From contig OX457032.1 of the NCBI GenBank assembly GCA_949752745.1, positions 10,543,543 to 10,607,542 of the forward strand: DNA of 64,000 bases, given 5' to 3'. The stretch comes from Protula sp. h YS-2021 (taxonomy: Eukaryota > Annelida > Polychaeta > Sabellida > Serpulidae). Of this stretch, positions 58,272 through 64,000 are shown piece after piece; the stretch's first letter is position 1; each line of letters starts with the position of its first letter. A program made the translations under genes and the position numbers. The notes beneath the pieces were generated by a model, which was given only the letters and a program-made list of their open reading frames with translations, made no database searches and was not told the origin of the DNA.

Positions 58272-58676
58272 ATGGACGCATGTTTTAGAAAAGCTTATAT
58301 TGACTTGATGATTGCTAAACTTGCTTGCTGCGGCACTCCAGACTATCAGCTTTATCACTTGGACGCTTACTGGGATGTTGTACATCACAGTCTTGACGTG
58401 ATTGAACTACATTCACGATTTCTTGGAGAATGTGCCACAATTGGATTAGAAGAAGATCCTGACTTTGACTTTGATTCTGCACTCTATTCAGCCCGCACTG
58501 ATGTGGAAGCATATTTCACCGTGGTGGATTATTTGAGAGATTGCTGTGGATTTGAGGAGGAAGAAACCGAGCAGCTTTATCAGGTAAGCCAAACCCTTTT
58601 TAACACTAACAACTCTAACACCCAAAAGCAGCGCAGCAGCGCAGCATCAGCGCAGCAGCAGCGCAGCAGCAGCTAA
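58272..58676 (+). CDS. Small helical protein, family member 2, possibly spliced
   Basis: From the ATG at 58,272. The shared pattern reads KAYIDLMIAKL, HLDAYWDVV, RFLGECATIGL, DFDFDSALYSARTD, then YLRDCC and an acidic end. After LYQ the sequence is CAG|GTAAGC, an excellent splice donor (intron from 58,584), and the rest of the frame is low-complexity Gln/Ser from a CAGCGCAG repeat. Acceptors end at 58,694 (TTTCTTTCTAG) and 58,786 (TTTTATTGCAG). The latter adds six codons ending at TAA 58,805-58,807. I think the spliced form is the real product. Function unknown. Confidence 0.55.
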   Translation: MDACFRKAYIDLMIAKLACCGTPDYQLYHLDAYWDVVHHSLDVIELHSRFLGECATIGLEEDPDFDFDSALYSARTDVEAYFTVVDYLRDCCGFEEEETEQLYQVSQTLFNTNNSNTQKQRSSAASAQQQRSSS

Positions 58677-58816
58677 CAATGTTTTTCTTTCTAGCAAATT
58701 TAATTTTATGTGAGTGGTTTCAACGTGAACAAAGAAAGAAGATGATAGAAGAGGTAGCAGATATATTAAAACATATTTTATTGCAGGAGGAAGACATGTC
58801 AGAATAAAAAGCCAAC

Positions 58817-59386
58817 ATGGAGAATCTTGTACTATTTAGCGGTCACAAGGATGTTCTTTCCAACATGTTTCCAACACGCCTTGAAAAGTATGGACATACA
58901 TTCAACTCGAGTGAAGCGTTGTATCAATATGAGAAAGCTGTGTTTCATCACCGTCCAGATATTGCTTCAGCTATTGTGTCATCCAGAAATGGTTATGAAG
59001 CAAAACGTATCGCCCAAGTGATAAAGCCATGTCCTTCATGGCATACAGTGAAGAGAAGTCAAATGCAAGAGGTGTTACAAGTCAAATGGAATCAGTGTGC
59101 ATCGTTTCGCAACAAGTTGAAAGACTGCAAAGGTAAAACTTTAGTGGAAGCCACGTATGATCCTTGGTGGGGAGCTGGTGTGAAACAAGTGTCATCTCCT
59201 GAATATCCCGGTCAGAATATCATGGGAAAGTTGTTAGAACAGTTGGTGTGTGACGGGGGTATAAAAGAGACTGTGCCTCCATCATCATCATCATCATCTT
59301 ACCTGCCGCCGCCGCCGCCGCCACCCAGCCGCTCGCCCAGCCGCTCACCAGTCCTGATGTGGAGACGTGTTTTTGTGAACTTATGA
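58817..59386 (+). CDS. NADAR (YbiA/DUF1768) domain protein in Polinton B
   Basis: 189 residues from the ATG at 58,817; the domain fills about 1-150. Family signatures: LSNMFPTRLEKYGHTFNSSE (family FLSNFYP...G..Y.t.E), YQYEKAVFH, EAKRIAQVI, WHTVKRSQMQEVLQVKW, LVEATYDPWWGAG (family LVEAS..D..WG.G). NADAR proteins act on ADP-ribose-containing molecules; some remove ADP-ribose from guanine bases of nucleic acid. The remaining 40 residues are a Ser/Pro-rich tail from TCA and CCG repeats and run over a TATA box at 59,260, so the tail may be recent or not translated in full. It sits among the small helical genes, upstream of integrase. No equivalent survives in element A. Confidence 0.82.
   Translation: MENLVLFSGHKDVLSNMFPTRLEKYGHTFNSSEALYQYEKAVFHHRPDIASAIVSSRNGYEAKRIAQVIKPCPSWHTVKRSQMQEVLQVKWNQCASFRNKLKDCKGKTLVEATYDPWWGAGVKQVSSPEYPGQNIMGKLLEQLVCDGGIKETVPPSSSSSSYLPPPPPPPSRSPSRSPVLMWRRVFVNL
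59260..59267 (+). promoter_or_regulatory. TATA box inside the end of the NADAR gene
   Basis: GGGTATAAAAGAGA, the same form as the boxes at 57,068 and 57,561. The next ATG in a supported gene is at 59,516, so a 200-base leader or an unseen intron would follow. Confidence 0.5.
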
Positions 59387-59515
59387 ATTCCATGCTGAAC
59401 TTGGCAAAAACTTGGGGAGTGTGGTAGTGGCTCGGAGCTGAGGAGTGCTTACTGCTCTCTCTATAATTCAAAGACTGTTTTTGATGAAGTGAGAGACAGA
59501 GTATACTGCAGTATA

Positions 59516-59848
59516 ATGGCAGACATGACACTGAGACAATATATTGTGCAAAAAGCTTATTGTGAAGAAATGTTATTAGCTGTAAAAAAGTTTGCATGGT
59601 TAGTCTGTCCTGTTTGCCAACATGAAGAGTGTTCAGAACATACTTGTCATTTTGCATGTGTCTATACATATTGGAATGAAGCTAAATATTATATTCATTT
59701 AGATAAAGTGTTAGAGAATGCAAATCAGCGTTGTGAGAAATATGGGGTAGATACGATTACACTCGATGAACTCAGTCATTGGCTAGTATTCATTGAAGAC
59801 CAATGGTCTCCAGTTATTCACACTATTATATCTATACTTGATTTGTAA
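59516..59848 (+). CDS. Small helical cysteine protein, family member 3, Polinton B
   Basis: 110 residues from the ATG at 59,516. It has KAYCEEMLLAVKKFAW, a cysteine cluster CPVCQHEECSEHTCHFAC and YTYWNEAKYYIHLDKVL, then a C-terminal helix pair with LSHWLVFIEDQW. KAY...YW-(D/N)...D-x-L spacing recalls the proteins at 57,128 and 58,272, with the cysteine cluster as an addition. Function unknown. Confidence 0.55.
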   Translation: MADMTLRQYIVQKAYCEEMLLAVKKFAWLVCPVCQHEECSEHTCHFACVYTYWNEAKYYIHLDKVLENANQRCEKYGVDTITLDELSHWLVFIEDQWSPVIHTIISILDL

Positions 59849-60127
59849 AAACTTGTGAGTTAAGTGATATTGGTTGAGTTAAATAATAAAGCTATTCTGT
59901 TGAGAAGGTTGATTTTTTTTGGGCCTCATGTTGTGATAAAACCATGTTTAGCCCACGAGACGGCCTCGTTAAAAAAAAAAAACTTCACATATCTACTGCC
60001 TCTCCACCGCCCCCCCCCCTTAGTGCAAATAAAAACCCCAGTGTGTGTGTGTCTCAGCCTCTTTTCACTCGAGACGTCAACCTTGCAAGTACTCCCGTGT
60101 TGTTGCTTTTTACTTTTCGGTGTGATC
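59849..60127 (+). other. Spacer ahead of the integrase gene
   Basis: Contains AATAAA at 59,884 (possible end of the accessory transcripts), homopolymer runs of A and C near 59,971-60,020, and a second AATAAAA near 60,028. The integrase promoter should be here; no clear TATA box. Confidence 0.4.
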
Positions 60128-61234
60128 ATGTCGACGTGGAAAGACTACTTGACCAATATGTACTTTAAACCTGGACAGCCCGGGGCATTTGCTGGTCCTT
60201 ACAAACTGTATCACATCTTAAGAAAACATGATCAACCCGTGACACAGTCACAAGTGAAGAAATGGCTACAGGACCAAGATGCATTCAGTTTACTCCAACC
60301 TGTCAAATACAGGTTCAAAAGACAACGTGGGATTACACGAGGCATTGATGACATGTGGGATGTGGATTTGGCTGATATGGGAAACATAGCTCCCTATAAT
60401 GATGGCACACGCTTTTTACTCATTGTCATTGATGTGTTTTCCAAATATGTGTGGGTACAGCCAATCCCTAATAAATCACATACCAGCGTCATACAAGCTT
60501 TCCAAAACATTTTTCATGACACACCCCGAAGGCCACGCACTCTAAGGTCCGATAAAGGCACGGAATTTAAAAACAGATGGGTCAAAGCATTTTTGAAGAA
60601 AGAGGGCATTCATGCTTATACCACAAAGAATGAAACCAAAGCCAACTTTGCTGAGAGAGTCATTCGTACTCTAAAGGGGATGATGTATCGGTATTTTCTA
60701 CATAATCAAACTTACCGTTACTTAGACATCCTTCCAGACTTGGTGTACAACTACAACCATAGACCTCATGGCTCCCTCCCGAATAAGTATGCTCCAGCTG
60801 AGATTCGTAAAGACAACGAATCGAAAGTGTGGAAGTATATGTATGTCGACAAACTAAAATTGAAACCGAAGAAGAAGAAGAATTTTAAATTTAACATTGG
60901 CGATCATGTTCGCATTTCCCACATTAAATATGTGTTTCAACGGGATTATCACATCAAATGGACGCAAGAAGTCTTCATGGTCACACATCGTTGTAAGAAG
61001 CAAGGAATACATTTGTATCGTGTGAAAGACTTTTTAGACGAAGATATTGATGGGCATTTCTACGAGGAAGAACTGCAGAAAGTGACCAAAGATATTGAAT
61101 CCGTCTACAGAATTGAAAAAGTCTTGAAAACACGTAAAAGGCGAGGAGGAGGTGTGAAAGAATTATTTGTCAAGTGGTTAGGTTGGCCAAGCAAGTTTAA
61201 CAGTTGGGTAAAGGAAACAGACATTCAAAAATGA
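60128..61234 (+). CDS. Polinton B integrase (retroviral-type core plus chromodomain)
   Basis: 368 residues from the ATG at 60,128 (MSTWKDYLTNMYF). The frame is open further upstream but the low-complexity leader is unlikely to be coding. An N-terminal helical region leads to an RNase-H-fold core with the catalytic triad: Asp in DDMWDVDLAD, Asp in TLRSDKGTEFKN, Glu in NFAERVIRTLK about 33 residues later. An SH3-like linker (FNIGDHVRISHIKY) and a C-terminal chromodomain follow (VEKVL-like start, ELFVKWLGWPSKFNSWV). The enzyme inserts the element into host DNA and the chromodomain may direct it to modified histones. The stop overlaps the ATPase start (ATGA). Confidence 0.92.
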   Translation: MSTWKDYLTNMYFKPGQPGAFAGPYKLYHILRKHDQPVTQSQVKKWLQDQDAFSLLQPVKYRFKRQRGITRGIDDMWDVDLADMGNIAPYNDGTRFLLIVIDVFSKYVWVQPIPNKSHTSVIQAFQNIFHDTPRRPRTLRSDKGTEFKNRWVKAFLKKEGIHAYTTKNETKANFAERVIRTLKGMMYRYFLHNQTYRYLDILPDLVYNYNHRPHGSLPNKYAPAEIRKDNESKVWKYMYVDKLKLKPKKKKNFKFNIGDHVRISHIKYVFQRDYHIKWTQEVFMVTHRCKKQGIHLYRVKDFLDEDIDGHFYEEELQKVTKDIESVYRIEKVLKTRKRRGGGVKELFVKWLGWPSKFNSWVKETDIQK

Positions 61235-61890
61235 AGCATCCATTTACATGCTTGGTCTCTGGACCTACAGGCAGTGGCAAAACGTCTCTGGTGAAGGAAA
61301 TTCTCGAACAAAAGTTGATTCACCCCTCTCCGAAAAACATTTTATGGCTCTATGCAGCAGATCAGCCTTTGTACAAGGGAATGAAAGGTGTGACATTTTA
61401 CCAAGGCATTCCAGATGACATTGAAGAGCGCTTTAACCCGAAAAAACCAAACTTACTCATCATTGATGACTTAATGACCAAATGCCATAGCGATGAGCGT
61501 CTGACACGTCTCTTTAGTGTTGGTAGCAGTCATCAAAATCTAAGTATCATCTTTATTGTGCATAATTTGTTCCATCATGGGAAAGAGATGTGAAATATTA
61601 GTTTGAATACCCATTATATCATTCTGTTTAAAAATCCGAGAGACAGTCAACAAATCAGTACATTGGCGCGGCAAATGCATCCTGGAAGATCTCAGTTTCT
61701 CATAGAAGCCTATCAAGATGCTACCAGCAAACCCCATGGTTATTTATTCATTGACTTGAAGCCGAAGACGAATGATCAACTGCGTATTCGCACAGGCATT
61801 TTACCAAAAGATACACATTATATATATATTGATAAAGCAGTGTATGACCAAGAACCAACCCATTTAACCATTCGCAGTCAAGATGTCTAA
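61231..61890 (+). pseudogene. Polinton B packaging ATPase (A32-like) with one in-frame stop
   Basis: 220 codons from the ATG at 61,231. Walker A is GPTGSGKTSLVKEIL, Walker B is NLLIIDDLMTKCHSDERLTR, and a sensor-like IIFIVHNLFHHGKEM follows. A TGA at 61,591-61,593 comes directly after GKEM; element A has Arg (CGT) at the same place, so this looks like CpG decay. The frame then continues unbroken to 61,890 (ISLNTHYIILFKNPRDSQQI...). The family powers genome packaging. Unless read through, the product lacks its C-terminal 99 residues. Confidence 0.88.
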
Positions 61891-62209
61891 ACGTATTCGA
61901 GCGAACCAGCCTTTTCTTCATTTGCTTGCACGTAGTGGGCCTAGACGGCGTAAATTCTTGCTACAGCAAGCTACGAAGGAGGAATTAACGAGCTTGTTTG
62001 AAATTTGTTTGAATATATTGCGAGGACATTTACCCTTAAGCTCAAAACGGTATAAGGTATTCAAGCGTGAGCGTCATACCCTACGTACTCTGGCAGACAA
62101 GAAGATATCCCTTCGACGAAAAAAGAAGTTGGTGAATCAGAAAGGAGGATTCATTGGAGTTATTGCTAGATTTGCATTGCCCTTGTTAGCAAAGCTGCTG
62201 TTAAAATGA
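61883..62209 (+). CDS. Small basic Polinton protein
   Basis: 108 residues, start overlapping the ATPase end by 8 bases. Very basic (RSGPRRRKFLL, RRKKKLVN) with a hydrophobic C-terminus (GGFIGVIARFALPLLAKLL). Such small basic proteins with a Gly-hydrophobic tail follow the ATPase in metazoan Polintons and are thought to be core or membrane-active virion proteins. A decayed equivalent is at 19,620-19,868. The next gene starts at the ATGA overlap at 62,206. Confidence 0.7.
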   Translation: MSKRIRANQPFLHLLARSGPRRRKFLLQQATKEELTSLFEICLNILRGHLPLSSKRYKVFKRERHTLRTLADKKISLRRKKKLVNQKGGFIGVIARFALPLLAKLLLK

Positions 62210-62780
62210 AGCATGCTATGAAAATGGTTCTCATTCCTGAACATGAATACAAACTGTTATTAGAAAAGAAGGGGGGAAACATAGCATCAAAAGAAAAGTC
62301 AAGACACTTTTACGTGGGAAACGAACGCGTGAAAAGGCTATGGAAATGTCTCAACTTCTTGGCCGTCATCTACGAACAAGTCAGTCCCAACAACAACCAC
62401 CACCACCACCACCACCACCACCACTAGAAAAGCTAGTGTTAAGTCATTTTCAACCTATCTATCATGGAAAAGTGATACAACTTTTAGCAGAACTGAAGAA
62501 ACATGGTACGAAATGGACAGAGAAGAATGAACTTGTGTTGAAAACGGGTGATGTCATTACAAATTCTAACATGGTTGATTTGATGAAAGAAGCATTGGTG
62601 GCGACAAGAAGAAAAGAACGAACCATACCACCCCATGGTTGGCATCCGTTTATCCAGGAAATTGTCGATGCTAATATTCCAAAAACGACGTTTAGTAAAA
62701 AGACCACTCGTGAAGACATTGCAACAGAAATGAAACAGCGTCAGCAAAGACAGTTTCCTAAAGGATGGGAAAATTTTTAA
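62206..62780 (+). pseudogene. Virion-type Polinton gene with a frameshift near a G6 run
   Basis: The first frame (62,206-62,427) starts MKHAMKMVLIPEHEYKLLLE. The second frame (to 62,780) carries KTLLRGKRTREKAMEMSQLL, GRHLRTSQSQ, a proline run from a CCA repeat, and a long helical C-terminus (MVDLMKEALVATRRKERT, QEIVDANIPKTTFSKKTT). The switch most likely lies at 62,265-62,280, at AAGGGGGGAAAC. The remnant in element A matches the second part. Whether the shift is a mutation, an assembly error or programmed is open. Function unknown. Confidence 0.7.
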
Positions 62781-62983
62781 CATGGTTGAAAGAGCTGTGG
62801 TGTTGCCAAGAAGAGAAACCAACTATTCCTGTGAAGATTAGATGCACAAGTGCGTGTTGTGAAGGAGAAGTCCATCATCATCATCACGATGTAAAAGAGG
62901 ATGAGACTTTGCATACTTGGTCGAATGGCGCGCGCTGTCCTGAGGTATATAGGCAACGACGACGACGCACCCATACAATTTGA
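62765..62983 (+). CDS. Small CC-motif Polinton protein
   Basis: 72 residues from the ATG at 62,765, overlapping the previous gene by 16 bases. MGKFLTWLKELWCCQEEKPT then KIRCTSACCEGEVHHHHHDV: the N-terminal Gly-2 could be myristoylated, and two CC pairs could bind metal or be acylated. Its match in element A (18,880-18,995) shows that the frame is conserved. The last 20 codons run over the TATA box of the next gene. Confidence 0.6.
   Translation: MGKFLTWLKELWCCQEEKPTIPVKIRCTSACCEGEVHHHHHDVKEDETLHTWSNGARCPEVYRQRRRRTHTI
62946..62952 (+). promoter_or_regulatory. TATA box of the penton-like gene
   Basis: TATATAG next to GGCGCGCGC; the ATG at 63,001 is 55 bp downstream. The arrangement recurs in element A at 18,817. 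Confidence 0.6.
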
Positions 62984-63000
62984 GGGGTTCCCCGTCCACC

Positions 63001-63765
63001 ATGGAGTCGACAAGCTTTTACATTACTTTGCCTAGCAATGCGAGTATGAACTATTATCCCAACAACAAGGCTTCGAATTATCAAATTCGTATGCCTCGAA
63101 CCATCTATCTGAATGGAAGATATGAAGTGGCTTTAGCTGAAATTCAATATCCGCATACATGGACAACGATGAGACATGGCATGGACTATTCTATTCAGTA
63201 TCGACAACAACCGCTGACAGATGCTGTTCTTGACACTATCAATATTCCTTATGGCTACTACAGATCCATACCGGAGATATGTCAGGCAGTGAATGAAGAA
63301 GCGACTCATTCTATGAAAGATGATCTTAAAGACGCTATTCGGCTAAAGTATGATAAAATTAGACGACGTGTGTTTCTATTTCTAAATTATGGCTTTGAAG
63401 TGTCCTTCTCCAATGGATTAGCTGAGATTTTAGGATTTATCCCAGATCACTGGTATACTGAAACGTGTACAGCTGACCATAAAGCCGATGTGAAACAGGG
63501 GTTTTATACACTGTATGTGTATTGTAGTATTTGTGAACCACAAGTTGTTGGGGATTATTATGTGCCTTTGCTACGTTCTGTTGGGATACAAGGTCATGAT
63601 GGCGACATTGTTATGAAAACGTACGGCGAACCGCACTATGTCCCTGTAAACACATCCAAATTTGACATGATAGAGATGAATATAAAGGACGACACAGGCC
63701 ATACTGTTCCATTTCAAACTGGAAAAGTGATCTGTAAACTCCATTTTCGACCAAAAGCATTATGA
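63001..63765 (+). CDS. Polinton minor capsid (penton-like) protein
   Basis: 254 residues starting MESTSFYITLPSNASMNYYP. The pattern FYITLPSNAS...N.ASNYQIRMPRTIYLNGRYEV, ALAEIQYPHTW, LGFIPDHW and a C-terminal MNIKDDTGHTVPFQTGKVI is that of the single-jelly-roll minor capsid protein of metazoan Polintons. That protein forms pentameric capsid vertices. The frame is intact. Its stop overlaps the ATG of the next gene at 63,762 (ATGA). In element A this gene is deleted. Confidence 0.82.
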   Translation: MESTSFYITLPSNASMNYYPNNKASNYQIRMPRTIYLNGRYEVALAEIQYPHTWTTMRHGMDYSIQYRQQPLTDAVLDTINIPYGYYRSIPEICQAVNEEATHSMKDDLKDAIRLKYDKIRRRVFLFLNYGFEVSFSNGLAEILGFIPDHWYTETCTADHKADVKQGFYTLYVYCSICEPQVVGDYYVPLLRSVGIQGHDGDIVMKTYGEPHYVPVNTSKFDMIEMNIKDDTGHTVPFQTGKVICKLHFRPKAL

Positions 63766-64000
63766 AAGCCTACACACACGATCCGTCTGCATATCGCAAC
63801 CATTTTCTTCGTCAAGTGGGTGGAGAATTACCAGGATTCAAAGGAGCGCGAATTCAATATGGGGATGGTATTGGTTCAGTACTGGGATCATTGGCTCGTA
63901 GAGCTATTCCACTACTTAAGGCTGGGGCTAAGATCGTTGCGCCACATCTTAAGAAGGCTGCAAAGAATGTTGCGAAAGATGTTACGGACCGAGTAGCACA
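63762..64000 (+). CDS. Gly-rich amphipathic virion protein, partial
   Basis: Starts MKAYTHDPSAYRNHFLRQVG at the ATGA overlap and is open to the window edge (79 codons). A G-rich stretch (GARIQYGDGIGSVLGSLARR) then a cationic amphipathic helix (PLLKAGAKIVAPHLKKAAKN). This is the layout of the membrane-active/pVI-like protein found between penton and major capsid genes in Polintons. The rest lies outside the window. Confidence 0.65.
   Translation, partial: MKAYTHDPSAYRNHFLRQVGGELPGFKGARIQYGDGIGSVLGSLARRAIPLLKAGAKIVAPHLKKAAKNVAKDVTDRVA

Larger units (their letters stand above)
54069..64000 (+). mobile_element. Polinton/Maverick element B, largely preserved, right end outside window
   Basis: A run of closely packed plus-strand genes with Polinton signatures (integrase-chromodomain, A32-like ATPase, penton-like protein) plus a left accessory block and one divergent minus-strand gene. 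The left terminus could not be fixed because its inverted partner is beyond the window; an AGT at about 54,071 is only a candidate. Capsid, protease and DNA polymerase B genes should follow to the right. One stop (61,591) and one frameshift (near 62,275) show that it is not fully intact. Confidence 0.85.

Noticed and set aside
62206..62427. Protein ending in a run of nine histidines
   Set aside because: Out-of-frame reading of a CCA repeat; the conserved downstream sequence lies in the other frame, where the run is proline.

Overview
The window is nuclear DNA of an invertebrate animal: spliced genes with GT/AG introns, a Fer3-type bHLH factor, a DEG/ENaC channel, a class-A GPCR, LINEs, Polinton/Maverick elements, a Tigger-like DNA transposon and many AT-rich minisatellites. 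The mix (GACCTTGACC-rich minisatellites, mosaic CUB/LDLa proteins, many tyrosine-recombinase and Polinton elements) suggests a lophotrochozoan, most likely a mollusc. That assignment is inference; no species marker is present.

Layout. 1-3.1 kb is satellite DNA with a 25-bp unit. 3.8-4.5 kb is a single-exon Fer3/FERD3L bHLH gene whose end carries a perfect 130-bp tandem duplication. 5.7-10.1 kb is minisatellites and AT-rich DNA. 10.26-26.8 kb is a decayed Polinton (element A) with long terminal inverted repeats. A LINE with a 7-bp target duplication sits in its left terminal repeat. A tyrosine-recombinase element with perfect 38-bp inverted ends sits in its interior, and that element in turn carries a second LINE. 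27-34 kb is intergenic, with minisatellites, a tRNA-like SINE remnant and a deleted Tigger element. 34.64-47.83 kb is a 21-exon DEG/ENaC channel gene whose extracellular region is interrupted by three CUB domains, a vWA domain and two LDLa modules. 48.3-52.4 kb is a three-exon orphan class-A GPCR on the opposite strand. Introns of both genes hold related non-autonomous elements with palindromic ends next to TA microsatellites.

54-64 kb is a second, much better preserved Polinton (element B) that runs off the right edge. It has a divergent gene pair at its left end, then an accessory block (CARD-like candidate, PC4-like protein, three related small helical proteins, and a NADAR ADP-ribosyl hydrolase-like protein). 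The core block follows: integrase with chromodomain, packaging ATPase, small basic and cysteine-rich virion-type proteins, penton-like minor capsid protein, and the start of a glycine-rich membrane-active protein. Core genes overlap by ATGA junctions, and several transcription units have their own TATA box. Element B still carries an in-frame stop in the ATPase and a frameshift in a small gene, so this copy is not intact. A and B are colinear where both survive, which allows the broken pieces of A to be named. No DNA polymerase B gene lies in the window.
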